DNA of 64,000 nt, from NCBI RefSeq assembly GCF_011009555.1, contig NZ_QXHD01000004.1, positions 5,968,536-6,032,535 of the forward strand. Reading direction: 5' to 3'. This DNA comes from Adonisia turfae CCMR0081. Its GTDB lineage: Bacteria > Cyanobacteriota > Cyanobacteriia > Phormidesmidales > Phormidesmidaceae. The notes beneath the pieces are model-generated. The model was not told the origin of the DNA. It was given only the letters and a program-made list of their open reading frames with translations, and did no database searches. The translations under genes and the position numbers were made by a program. Shown here one piece after another: positions 34,692 to 43,894 of this stretch. The first letter of the stretch is position 1, and each line of letters begins with the position of its first letter.

Positions 34692-37600
34692 GTGACTTCT
34701 CAAAAGGATCAAATCCAACGTCTTATTACTGAAATTGAAGCTACCCTGGCCAAACCAGCTTCCCGTTTGCCGTTGGGTTTGTCAGGAGAAGCTGAGCGGC
34801 AGCGCCAGCTTCTGAGTAAGTTGTTCAGCTACTTACAATCCCTGCAGCAGACCTTTGATTCGCCAGGGGGGTGGGGGCCAATTGACCCAGAAACCGGTCA
34901 GTTTGTCTCGCCACAGGCTGGCTCCTCAGATGTGGAGGAGTCTGCGTCCCAAGTGTTGCAAGGACTCCTGCTGGAGATGCGCTATCTCAGAGACAACTCT
35001 CTGAAACCTATGCGTCAGGAGTTAGAGACACTTCAGCAGAAGCGGGATAGTTTGCAGGCAGAGATTAACGTTTTAGAAGCGCAACGGGTTACGACTCCAT
35101 TACAGTCCGAGGAGCAGATTGCTGCATTTTTAGAGACCTTAATGCAGCGTCTACAGGAGCAGCTATCAGCGCAGATGGTGCAGAGCTTTGCTGCTATGGA
35201 AGCGGCGACCTTGGAGCAATTAGCAACAACGGATGAACCAGCACCCTTATTAACAGGGCAGCGGCTGGAACAGGTGCGATTGCTACAGGCGCAATCGGAT
35301 CAGCTGCTACTAAAGCTAGATAGTACTTTGACAGCGGTATTTGATTCTCTGCAAAAGAGCGTTGATAGCTACCGTGAGTCCCTGGAAGATGGTCTGGATC
35401 AAATGCATGGGTTAGGTCGGCAGGGTGAAGTGATTTTCCATGCCTTTGTGAATCATCTGGCTCAACAGCTGGGGCAGGATGCGTCGTCTTACCTGGCTGG
35501 TGATATCGCCGATGCTGAACGCCAAGGAATGTTGCAAGACCCAGAGGATTCTGTAACAACTGAGGTTGATTTAGATGCTGTCCAGCTAGATGAGTTGGAT
35601 CAGGCTTTAGAGAATTTGTCACTAGAGGAAAGCATTGCCGAGGATGCAGTGACTGTTCCCCTGGAACTTGATCCTGACTTGGTGTTACCTGAGGATGCGA
35701 TCGCATCTGAAGCAGCAGACGACTTTGACGACGACATTACGTTGATCCAAACCGATACCTTGTCTGAGCAAGCCTTGTTGGAGGAGGCTATGGCCTTTCA
35801 TGGGGATATTGACGAGGATATTACCGTTATCCAAGCCGATAACGAATTGGTTGCAGATATTCAGGTTGATCTGGATGAGGAAATCACGTTGATTCAAGAT
35901 GACGAAACCTCTGAGCTAGGATTTCTAGAGCAGGCAATCTCATCTTCCGAAGAGGCCCCTGAAGCCACATTTGTCGATAGTGACGACGTTATAGAGCTAA
36001 GCGAGGATTCAACATCTACAGAAGCAACGCCTGCAGCGGCCTCTGACGATGCAGGGGTAGACATCGGCTCTGACTCACTGAACCTGGACTTGCCCCTAGG
36101 TGATATTGATGAAAATCTTAGACTGTTAGCTTTAGGCGCAGACAGTGGCGAACTAATAGACAGCGACAAAGCCAGTGATGAACTCAATCAAGACGGATTG
36201 GCGGCTGCAGAGGCTGAAAACGAACTCTTTAGTTTTGATTTTGATACAGACCTCGACTTAGGCTTGGAAACCGACGAAGAGGAGGCCGAAGCCGAGACTG
36301 TTGATCGCTTGGCCGCGGCCTTGTTTCCAGAAGAACCAGTTGAATCTGACGTAGTTGTGGATGAAGCCTCAGAAGAGGAGACTGTTGATCGCTTGGCAGC
36401 AGCACTATTCCCAGAGGAGTCAGTCGGCGTTGACGATGTTTCAGGGTCTGAGGCCTTCGATGATGTACCTACCTTTGACCCAACGACCATTGCTATTCCG
36501 GAGCCTCCCTCATCTGAGACAGATATGTCGGCTGCCGGTCAGTTAGTTGATGATTGGCTATTTGCCCGCCCCTCACCTGAGGGTTCCTCGACTGAAGGAG
36601 ACGATAGTGCTGCAATACCTTCGGAGCTATTGGATAACCTAAGTAGCGATGAATCAGCGATGACCAGGCCCATGGAAGATAGCCAAGAAGCTACTCCTGA
36701 GGTAACTGTCGAAACGATATTTGGCGATAGCCTGGTTGATGATGAAAATGATCTGAACGACGAAGGGCCTGATGACAATACGGTTGCTTCCTTGTTCGAT
36801 CTATTGCCCGATGAGCAACCCTCAGGCGCTGTTGAAGAGTTCCCAGAGAATGTTCCAGATGATGTATATATTGCGGCCTCAGCGGATGAAGATTTAATCA
36901 ACCTGGTGGAGTCGGGGGCTGAGCAGCGCCTATTAATCGATTTTGATGATGGCAAACTAGTGGAGCAGCTGGATGAGGATCTACAGAAACTGGCAGGGGA
37001 TAACTTTGCCAATGACTATGGTGTAGAGGAAGATGACTCTCTTGAACCCTTAGATCAAGCAACGTTAGAAACCATTGTTCGAGATCTAAATTTAGAGGAT
37101 TTAGATTTTGATGCTGACTCCGAGGCTGGTGGCGAAGATGAGCCAGTAGCTTCAATAGATATAGAGGCGTCAGAGCTTTCAGCATCCAGTCTACCTGATG
37201 CTGAAAGTGTTGATGAAGCGGCTGCCTCGCTGGTGCAACCACCCAGTGACGAAAGGTCAGGGTTTGACCTATTTGAGGGGTTTGCCACAGATGATGATGT
37301 TGACGATCCATCGGCCAATGAGCTAGATGTAGCTGCCATCACCTCATCTACAGCCACAGGTTCTGAAGCTAATTCTCAAGATTTAGATCTCTTGGGGCTA
37401 ATGGCAGAGCCCATGACCGATGATTTGAGTGATTTTGACGATTTTGATGATGGATTAACTGACTCTCTTGCTGATGAGCTGGGTGGTCTTAGCGAACGCT
37501 CTAATGCTTTATCCCAAGAACCGATTACGGATGAGGTGGTTAATCAAATCCTCTCAGATTTGGAAGAGCCTGTCATTCAGCCAGATGACCCCTTAATCGT

Positions 37601-40106
37601 GCCTACTGTAGATTCCACGGAGCCGCATCTAGATTCAGCTTCGATGCCAGATTTACCTCCGGATTCTTTGGATGATGACGATCTAGATGCGGTGCCACCG
37701 GTTGACGATGACTTTTTACAAGAGGAACAGGAAGCCTTTTGGCAGACTATGGCTGACGAGGAGCGCCCTCAATCCTTGGCGGCTCAAGTGGCTGGTCCGG
37801 AGGTATCGGATGCAGACATTGAAGAAATGTTGGATGAACCTGAGGAAGCGGCTGATGTGACTGATATGCCGTTGGATGCTGCTTCGATATCTTCTGTGGA
37901 TGATTTAGATGGCTTACTCAGACTAGATGAGGAGTTGCCTCTGCCAAGTCAGGAAATGGTGGCAGAGGAAAGTCTTGATTTAGGTGGCTTAGATGAGCTG
38001 TTTGGAGAGTCGGTGCCCGAGTTAGAAGCGCTTGATCAAGCCATGCCGGGGAGCGAAGAGGAGGAGGCGACGGTTGACCCATTAGCGGCATTGGGTCTAG
38101 ATGCGGATATATCTCCTGAGACATCCCCTGATGTATCCCCTGAGGGTCTGATACCAGAAGTGCCAGAACTTTTAGATGTGGGCATGACGATTGACCCCAT
38201 TGCTGACTCGACCATTGAGACGTCAGAGGCGGTTGAGATGCCAGAGGCACCCATCACTATGCCTCCCGAGCCAGTGTCTGCAATGGATCTGGAAGGGCAT
38301 TGGTTCTTGGGACTGGATGTGGGCTCAACCGGTCTGTCTGCGGTGCTCATGAACCGTCAAACTGGTCAGGTTTATCCCATTTATTGGCAGGCCCAAGGCG
38401 CTGATCCAGAGACTAAGCATTTTCGGTTGCCCGCCATGGCGGTTGTGACGGCAGCTCAGGAAACCGTGGCTGTGGGCTATAACGCCTTGGGAGATTTGGA
38501 GGGGTTGCTCAATCAATCTGGTGCAGAATTGGTGGGTCTTAATCGTCTCAAGCCATTGCTCAAGGTGGCCGTAGGCCATGGTCAAACTCTCCCTAATTCT
38601 GATCCTTGGTTACGCTGGTCCGATACGGTTGAGTTACCTATGCTGCAGGTTTTACAGGCGATGGTGGCGCTCCTGAAATATGTTGTGGATCAAGGCCAGG
38701 CTGTCGGTTTAGAGGATGAGGGTCTCGCGCAGATTTGGCAAAAATTGCAGGGAGTCATCGTTGGTTACCCTACCAATTGGCCGGATACTTACAGCTTTAA
38801 TCTACGAGAAGCTGTGTTGGCCGCTGGGTTGATTGACCAACCTGAGCAGATTGTGTTTGTTGAGGATGCGATCGCAACCATTCTTTCTGGCCTGCCAGAC
38901 CCCAAGGAAATATCTTTAACAGAAACAGTTTCGCTATCGCGCCAACCTAGCCTGTACAACTGTAAGTGGCAGGAAGGTACCGTGGTCATCAGCGGCGGAG
39001 CCGTTATGACCGAATTAGGCTTAGTTAGCCTCCCTAAGGATCTGACTCATCTCAACTATGCTGATTTTGCTCTGCGCGGTTTTGCCTATGCAGGGGATGC
39101 CCTGGACCAAGATATTGTCTGTCAGCTTCTATTGCCAGAAGAGCGTTGGCAACCTTTGTCTGAAGCCGATGCAACCATTGCCTGGGATTGGCAGGGCCAT
39201 CTGGCAGAGGATGCGGACTGGCAGCAGTTCGACAATCTAACGCTACCGGCGGTGGGGCATGTTGATTGGGCTCAGCGCTATAGCTTACAGCAGCGTTTGT
39301 TAGGCTCTAGTTTAGGCCAGAGTTTGCTAGCGGCGGCACGTCATCTCAAGCTGACCCTACAGCAGCAAAACCAAATGCAAATAACCCTGGCTGGGAAGCA
39401 CTGGTTAATTAAACGCCGTCATCTTGAGAACCTCATCTTTTTGCCTTACATTCAGCGCATTAATCGCTATCTGAATGTTTTATTGAGTCATCATAGTGTT
39501 GATAGCCAAGGCATTAAACAGGTGATTTGCACTGGTGGTTCAGCATCTTTGCCAGCCATTGCCCGTTGGCTGCGACAAAAATTCCCCAATGCCACGATCA
39601 TTCAAGATACCTATGCCAGTGAGCTCCCCCATAGCTGTAGCCGTGTTGCCTATGGCTTGGTGAATCTGGCTCGCTATCCCCAGGTGCTCAATGTCACGCG
39701 CCAGCAGTACAGCGATTACTTTTTGCTTATGGAATTGCTACGGGTCTTTCCACAGCAGCCGTTGCCTGTCGGAGCCATTATGCATTTGCTAGAACAGCGC
39801 GGTATCAATACCCAAGCCTGTCACTTGCATATCTTGGCCCTGTTAGAAGGCCACTTACCTCCTGGGTTGGTGCCGACAGCGGCAGATCGAGGGTTGATTT
39901 GCGATCGCACTGCTGATTTACCTACCTATCGTGCACTGCTACAAACTCCGCTATTTAGTAAAACTGTTACTGAGTCAGGTGGGCAGATGTATATTCCTAA
40001 TGAAGTGCAAGCTGAACAGCTGCGTGCTTACGTCAATCGCTTACTGGTTAATAAGGTACAAACCCTTGACGAGCCGTTGATTGCTCATCTTGAAGTCTTG
40101 GCTTAA
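34692..40106 (+). CDS. Giant acidic protein with C-terminal Hsp70-like domain
   Basis: About 1,804 residues from the GTG at 34692 (AAAGG 7 bases upstream; a TTG at 34671 also in frame). Residues 1-280 form a helical coiled-coil region. Residues ~280-1200 are extremely Asp/Glu-rich and probably disordered, with internal repeats: DITLIQTD-like, EDITVIQAD, EEITLIQDD at ~343-395, and a 28-residue duplication TVDRLAAALFPEE at ~536 and ~564. Residues ~1200-1690 are Hsp70/actin-like: FLGLDVGSTGLSAVLMN (phosphate-1), GVIVGYPTNWPDTYSFN, connect-like VEDAIATILSGLPD, VISGGAVMTELGL, adenosine-like VICTGGSASLPAI. The usual Asp of the phosphate-2 motif (DLGGGT) is replaced by Ser-Gly-Gly-Ala, so activity may be lost. 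A 100-residue helical tail closes the protein. Function unknown. No DnaJ/GrpE partner nearby. Confidence 0.8.
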   Translation: MTSQKDQIQRLITEIEATLAKPASRLPLGLSGEAERQRQLLSKLFSYLQSLQQTFDSPGGWGPIDPETGQFVSPQAGSSDVEESASQVLQGLLLEMRYLRDNSLKPMRQELETLQQKRDSLQAEINVLEAQRVTTPLQSEEQIAAFLETLMQRLQEQLSAQMVQSFAAMEAATLEQLATTDEPAPLLTGQRLEQVRLLQAQSDQLLLKLDSTLTAVFDSLQKSVDSYRESLEDGLDQMHGLGRQGEVIFHAFVNHLAQQLGQDASSYLAGDIADAERQGMLQDPEDSVTTEVDLDAVQLDELDQALENLSLEESIAEDAVTVPLELDPDLVLPEDAIASEAADDFDDDITLIQTDTLSEQALLEEAMAFHGDIDEDITVIQADNELVADIQVDLDEEITLIQDDETSELGFLEQAISSSEEAPEATFVDSDDVIELSEDSTSTEATPAAASDDAGVDIGSDSLNLDLPLGDIDENLRLLALGADSGELIDSDKASDELNQDGLAAAEAENELFSFDFDTDLDLGLETDEEEAEAETVDRLAAALFPEEPVESDVVVDEASEEETVDRLAAALFPEESVGVDDVSGSEAFDDVPTFDPTTIAIPEPPSSETDMSAAGQLVDDWLFARPSPEGSSTEGDDSAAIPSELLDNLSSDESAMTRPMEDSQEATPEVTVETIFGDSLVDDENDLNDEGPDDNTVASLFDLLPDEQPSGAVEEFPENVPDDVYIAASADEDLINLVESGAEQRLLIDFDDGKLVEQLDEDLQKLAGDNFANDYGVEEDDSLEPLDQATLETIVRDLNLEDLDFDADSEAGGEDEPVASIDIEASELSASSLPDAESVDEAAASLVQPPSDERSGFDLFEGFATDDDVDDPSANELDVAAITSSTATGSEANSQDLDLLGLMAEPMTDDLSDFDDFDDGLTDSLADELGGLSERSNALSQEPITDEVVNQILSDLEEPVIQPDDPLIVPTVDSTEPHLDSASMPDLPPDSLDDDDLDAVPPVDDDFLQEEQEAFWQTMADEERPQSLAAQVAGPEVSDADIEEMLDEPEEAADVTDMPLDAASISSVDDLDGLLRLDEELPLPSQEMVAEESLDLGGLDELFGESVPELEALDQAMPGSEEEEATVDPLAALGLDADISPETSPDVSPEGLIPEVPELLDVGMTIDPIADSTIETSEAVEMPEAPITMPPEPVSAMDLEGHWFLGLDVGSTGLSAVLMNRQTGQVYPIYWQAQGADPETKHFRLPAMAVVTAAQETVAVGYNALGDLEGLLNQSGAELVGLNRLKPLLKVAVGHGQTLPNSDPWLRWSDTVELPMLQVLQAMVALLKYVVDQGQAVGLEDEGLAQIWQKLQGVIVGYPTNWPDTYSFNLREAVLAAGLIDQPEQIVFVEDAIATILSGLPDPKEISLTETVSLSRQPSLYNCKWQEGTVVISGGAVMTELGLVSLPKDLTHLNYADFALRGFAYAGDALDQDIVCQLLLPEERWQPLSEADATIAWDWQGHLAEDADWQQFDNLTLPAVGHVDWAQRYSLQQRLLGSSLGQSLLAAARHLKLTLQQQNQMQITLAGKHWLIKRRHLENLIFLPYIQRINRYLNVLLSHHSVDSQGIKQVICTGGSASLPAIARWLRQKFPNATIIQDTYASELPHSCSRVAYGLVNLARYPQVLNVTRQQYSDYFLLMELLRVFPQQPLPVGAIMHLLEQRGINTQACHLHILALLEGHLPPGLVPTAADRGLICDRTADLPTYRALLQTPLFSKTVTESGGQMYIPNEVQAEQLRAYVNRLLVNKVQTLDEPLIAHLEVLA

Positions 40107-40450
40107 ACCGTCCCTGATCGCAACAGCAGACGGTAAGAACAGCAGTCATTGAGCTGATTGAATACCCCTTTCCCAGCTATGGCAAGCAGCTATGACGGGT
40201 GTAATAGTTTGTGCAGGGTAATGATTTTATCTTGACTATTTCAACTTTTTAGATAAAAACAAGCATCTGGTCTCAAAATCTGTAGAAATGTTTTTTGTGC
40301 TTGTAATCCTAATAAAAGAAACGGAGTAATTAGCTAATTACTCCGTTTCTTTTGCTAAATATTTTGCAAACTGTTAAACAGGTGTATGCGGTCGGATACG
40401 AATAACACTGAATACACGCCTAGATTCTAATTTAAACCTATGCTCAATGC
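40107..40450. other. Gene-free stretch with terminator
   Basis: 344 bases between the giant gene and cyAbrB, convergent. It contains the strong bidirectional hairpin at 40314-40353. Otherwise no ORF or recognised element. Confidence 0.5.
40314..40353. terminator. Bidirectional terminator between giant gene and cyAbrB
   Basis: A 40-base perfect palindrome (aaaagaaacggagtaatta at the left, mirrored on the right) with A-run on one side and T-run on the other, symmetrical about position 40333/40334. It fits an intrinsic terminator that serves both strands. Confidence 0.85.
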
Positions 40451-40849
40451 TTAATCCTCATCCTCATCATTTTCATCCTTATTATCACCCAACTGAATCA
40501 AGTGGATATGCTTATAACCCAGCTTGATTTCAAACTCGTCTCCTGGCTTTAACCCCATTTCTTGGGTGTAAGTAGACCCAATAACAATTTGACCATTTTT
40601 GTGTACACTCACTCGATAAGTCGGTTCACGTCCGCGACCATCCTTAGTACTTTCTGGTCCTAGAGGAATCCCTCTAGCAGCTAGTAAAGCATCATAAAAA
40701 TCAGTCAGATTTACCCTGACTTGATTGTCCTTAGTAATGCTGTAGTACCCGCACTCCTTAGCTTTCTCTCGCTTTGGTAGATGGGTGATTTCCTTCATTT
40801 TCTGAAGCAGCGCTTTCCCTGTCAGTGGCGTGGTTTTAGTATCAGCCAT
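40451..40849 (-). CDS. cyAbrB-type transcriptional regulator
   Basis: 132 residues. The N-terminus TPLTGKALLQKMKEITHLPK and the segment LTDFYDALLAARGIPLGPES are those of cyanobacterial AbrB proteins; the C-terminal AbrB-like DNA-binding domain follows as TYRVSVHKNGQIVIGSTYTQ and EFEIKLGYKHIHLI. An acidic tail (DENDEDED) ends it. cyAbrB1 and cyAbrB2 control nitrogen, carbon and hydrogenase genes in Synechocystis; I cannot decide which paralogue this is. It is flanked by 640 bases of non-coding DNA upstream. Confidence 0.9.
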   Translation of the reverse strand: MADTKTTPLTGKALLQKMKEITHLPKREKAKECGYYSITKDNQVRVNLTDFYDALLAARGIPLGPESTKDGRGREPTYRVSVHKNGQIVIGSTYTQEMGLKPGDEFEIKLGYKHIHLIQLGDNKDENDEDED

Positions 40850-41519
40850 CGGATTTGAAGAATTAATGGTTAGATCTAGAAAGAGGCGATGTCGGTGAAT
40901 TAATGGGATTAGAACTATATAACTCTCAATATTCGAGTTGTGTAGATCTCATTATTAGTGAGAGGACCTGATTATAACAGACGTAAAACCTGTTTATCTA
41001 GGAGTACTTAAACCCCAAGCTCCATCTAAATTGAAACTCTGAGTTTTCTCTACAAAAAACTACAGTTCTGACTACAGTTGCATCTAATATGCAAACTCTA
41101 GTGATACTAACAAATTATTGTCATTGTATATTCTTTGCATCTTACCTCTGATAGGTTCTTGACGTGAATTTTTTAACTGTGTTGTTCTAAAACGTATTTA
41201 TTCTATCTAGAAAAAAACTAGTTTGGCTATGTCTAATTTTGGCTAAAAAGCTTTAATCTAATTTTTGCTAAGAGGTTGATTGGATTTTATTAAAGATATA
41301 AACGAAGCCTATCAACTGTAATAATGTGCTAGCTGTTAATAGTTCAGCAACTAATTTCTCTACCCTACAAAGGTAATTGATTTGTAGCTACACTAGTGAT
41401 AGTTACTGGGTGCTATGGAATTGGCTATCATTTCGATAGAATGGTGAAGCTTTTTGACCAATGTTTTCTAGATTTGTAGCATTGGCCTTTTGTTTGTTTT
41501 TTATTTTTCTGATTGTGAT
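40850..41519. promoter_or_regulatory. Long AT-rich region between cyAbrB and the Hlip gene
   Basis: 670 bases with no convincing ORF. It must hold the cyAbrB promoter (leftward) and the Hlip promoter (rightward). It is markedly AT-rich, with small inverted repeats such as tctcattattagtgaga near 40951-40967. RpaB binds TTTACA-type HLR1 sites before hli genes in other cyanobacteria; I did not find a convincing one here. Confidence 0.4.
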
Positions 41520-41708
41520 ATGTCTAAACCACTAGAGCCCGATACGTCACAATCGACTCCAGAGACATCCAACGATGCGCCCGGTTTTGGTTGGACTGCT
41601 TATGCTGAACGTGTTAATGGTCGTTTTGCAATGGTGGGTTTTTTGGCCCTATTGTTGCTGGAGTTATTTACACGCCAAGATTTTTTTACCTGGATAGGGT
41701 TGCCTTAG
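41520..41708 (+). CDS. High-light-inducible protein (Hlip)
   Basis: 62 residues with one membrane helix carrying the chlorophyll-binding ELIP/Hlip signature AERVNGRFAMVGFLALLLLE (E-x-x-N-G-R-x-A-M-x-G-F). Hlips bind chlorophyll and carotenoids and protect photosystem II assembly intermediates and pigment synthesis enzymes. The N-terminal 30 residues are polar. I use the ATG at 41520, since the upstream frame from 41490 has no ribosome binding site. It converges on a protease gene with three bases between the stops. Confidence 0.9.
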   Translation: MSKPLEPDTSQSTPETSNDAPGFGWTAYAERVNGRFAMVGFLALLLLELFTRQDFFTWIGLP

Positions 41709-41711
41709 AGT

Positions 41712-43121
41712 CTACTGAACTCTCATTTGATATTGCCCCTGTCCAGTTTGGTCATAAGCATTAACAATTATTCGATACTCACCGGTATAGGGTAGTTTTA
41801 TCTGAATCGCTGCATCGCTGTTGTTTTGTGCCGTGTCGTCATTCTCAGCGATTTTGTTACCCTGCTCGTCAATGAGTAGTAAATATGCATCAAAATCTTG
41901 ACTTGTGAGGGTAATGGTCACATCTTGTCCCTGTTGACCATTGAAATAGTATTCATCATAGAGACTGTTGTCCGTCAGCCGATCATCCTGCGTGCTTAAG
42001 CTCCCATTCTCGCTCAATAGATAGGTATTGCTATGGCTGGTTCCATTATTTGTCAGATTGCTAATGCTTAACTGATAGTCTCCTTGCTCACTGGCTCCAT
42101 AAGAATTGGCGAATACAAAATAGGTGCCATTGGCGGGGAGGGTAATATCTAAACGGGCGTTACGACTATTGCCAGCGTCGTCGTTTTCGCCTAAAAATTC
42201 TTGATTTGGGCCATAGAGTAACAGGTAAGCGTCAACCTGATTGCTACTCATGGCGATGCTAATGCGCTGACCGGCTGTGCCCTCAAACGTATGGGCATTG
42301 AAATAGCTATTGTCCGGTAAAAGATTACTGTTGCTATCAAGGCGACCTAGCACCGCCCTGCCGTCAATGGCAATGGGTGAGGGCTCTTGCATCGTTCGAT
42401 TTTGGCGAGATGCAGTTGTGTTAGCCGTGCCATTTCTAACAGCCGCAATGAAAGGGGTGATTTGGGGTGTTGCGATCGCAAAACCAATACCAATACTGCC
42501 TGCGTTTTCCCCCGTTGTAAAAATAGATGTATTGACGCCAATGAGTTCGCCGTTGCGATTGAGTAAAGGGCCACCTGAGTTACCGGGATTAATGGCCGCA
42601 TCTGTTTGAATTAATCCGCGCTCTGCGTCGATACGGCTGACGATGCCCACTGTAAACGTTCCTTGTAGCCCAAAGGGATTCCCAATTGCAAACGCTTGCT
42701 GTCCTACTTGAGCATTGCTATTAGCTAAAGGAATAGTGGGAAATGTTGTATTTTCAACGTCAATTTGAATAGCGGCCAAGTCCAAATTCTCATCAGCATA
42801 TCCAATTACCCGACCTGGAAACTGACGCCCATCTGCCAGGCTGACAGTAACTTGGCTGGCAGTGCCAACCACATGGGCGTTTGTAAGTACTAAACCGTCT
42901 TGGGTGATAATGCTGCCACTGCCAGTACTGTTGCCTGCATCAATAGCCACGACTGCGGGACTAGCTTGTTGATATACCCGGACATTCGTTTCTTCATTAA
43001 ATCCTTGAGCCTGTGCTGCAGGAATCCCTTGGTGCAAGGTAAACGGTGTGTTTCCAAGAACACTTAGACCCAGGGTGCAGGCTAAAACACCTGAAAAGGA
43101 TTTCAGAAAAATGGATGTCAT
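41712..43121 (-). CDS. Trypsin-like serine protease with two PPC domains
   Basis: 469 residues, exported: the signal peptide ends AAQAQG near residue 40. A chymotrypsin-type protease domain (about 45-235) shows His83 in LTNAHVV, Asp114 in ENLDLAAI and Ser182 in NPGNSGGPL, as in the Deg/Hho family. Instead of a PDZ domain the C-terminus has two pre-peptidase C-terminal (PPC) domains, about 253-355 and 365-469 (e.g. VDAYLLLYGPNQEFLGENDD and FDAYLLLIDEQGNKIAENDD). PPC domains often bind surfaces or are cut off on secretion. Likely periplasmic or secreted proteolysis. Confidence 0.85.
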   Translation of the reverse strand: MTSIFLKSFSGVLACTLGLSVLGNTPFTLHQGIPAAQAQGFNEETNVRVYQQASPAVVAIDAGNSTGSGSIITQDGLVLTNAHVVGTASQVTVSLADGRQFPGRVIGYADENLDLAAIQIDVENTTFPTIPLANSNAQVGQQAFAIGNPFGLQGTFTVGIVSRIDAERGLIQTDAAINPGNSGGPLLNRNGELIGVNTSIFTTGENAGSIGIGFAIATPQITPFIAAVRNGTANTTASRQNRTMQEPSPIAIDGRAVLGRLDSNSNLLPDNSYFNAHTFEGTAGQRISIAMSSNQVDAYLLLYGPNQEFLGENDDAGNSRNARLDITLPANGTYFVFANSYGASEQGDYQLSISNLTNNGTSHSNTYLLSENGSLSTQDDRLTDNSLYDEYYFNGQQGQDVTITLTSQDFDAYLLLIDEQGNKIAENDDTAQNNSDAAIQIKLPYTGEYRIIVNAYDQTGQGQYQMRVQ

Positions 43122-43230
43122 TGCTTTTTCAGCAGAAGGGGAAGTTTCCTATAAGATACTCGTAACTATCAAACGATTCCGGTAACCCCAGATAAGATTT
43201 CACAAGAGCTTCCCGACCGCTTACGTAAAC

Positions 43231-43283
43231 ATTACTAACTAAAAAGGGAGCAACTTAAGTTACTCCCCTTTTTAGTTAGTAAT
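43231..43283 (-). terminator. Terminator at the end of the apc operon
   Basis: Arms attactaactaaaaaggg(g)ag and ctcccctttttagttagtaat pair over about 20 bases with one bulge, enclosing a short caacttaagtta loop. It lies 23 bases beyond the apcC stop on the minus strand and includes A/T runs on both sides. Confidence 0.8.
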
Positions 43284-43305
43284 AGAAGCTGTTGAGTGTA
43301 TGACC

Positions 43306-43509
43306 TTAGGCTAAACCAGTATTAGCTCCAGGCTTACCAGTTGCCAGTTCTACCTTAACAATCTTGCCGCCCATCTTTTGAATTCGCTGCTGCTCGCGAA
43401 ACCAGCTGTCGTAGGGAACGAGCTTAGTAAAAAAAGTATTCTGTAGCTCGCGCTGGGTGCGAATGCGAGATTGACTCGGCACACAGGCAGTAATCCGAAA
43501 CATACGCAT
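43306..43509 (-). CDS. apcC: Allophycocyanin core linker LC7.8
   Basis: 67 residues, MRMFRITACVPSQSRIRTQR and FFTKLVPYDSWFREQQRIQK, the classic ApcC sequence. The small linker sits in the central cavity of allophycocyanin discs at the ends of core cylinders and tunes the terminal emitter. Ribosome binding site AGGAG 10 bases upstream. It is separated from apcB by 385 bases that contain stem-loops, so it may be produced in lower amounts than apcAB. Confidence 0.96.
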   Translation of the reverse strand: MRMFRITACVPSQSRIRTQRELQNTFFTKLVPYDSWFREQQRIQKMGGKIVKVELATGKPGANTGLA

Positions 43510-43894
43510 AGCAGAGATGTCTCCTACTCTTAAACAAAAACTAATTTTTCAAATCAATTGCGAAAGGCCCATTAACTGGAGCAATGTTTATTTTGCTTTA
43601 GATTAATTGGGCTAACTATCAGCTGAGTGAGAGTCAAACTAGCACTGCTTAACGTTGCTAGGTGTTCAGTCTCAAACTGCCCAAATAGATGGATGTGTCT
43701 ATGACTTAGTCCTTAGGATGTTTGTAACAAGAACCCAAATGCTAACCATAGAGTTAAAAATTCGGAAGTCCGATAACCAATGACCAGCTGTCATAATCCC
43801 TCAGCATAGACAGATTGTGATCAGCTAACACTCGCTTCAGACTTCCGAAATAGCGCTAGATTGGTTTTACCAATCTAAACCACATGAGCTTGAC
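43510..43894. promoter_or_regulatory. apcB-apcC gap with attenuator-like stem-loops
   Basis: 385 bases. Perfect 10-base arms ttcggaagtc (43761-43770) and gacttccgaa (43840-43849) enclose ~69 bases, and a second hairpin with 7-bp arms (gattggt ttt accaatc, 43859-43875) sits just downstream of apcB. Such structures between apcAB and apcC can lower the amount of apcC transcript by termination or by protecting the apcAB 3' end. No separate gene is visible. Confidence 0.5.

Noticed and set aside
36188..38350. Several Ser/Gln-rich ORFs on the minus strand inside the giant gene
   Set aside because: They are shadows of the Asp/Glu-rich coding strand and have no ribosome binding sites.
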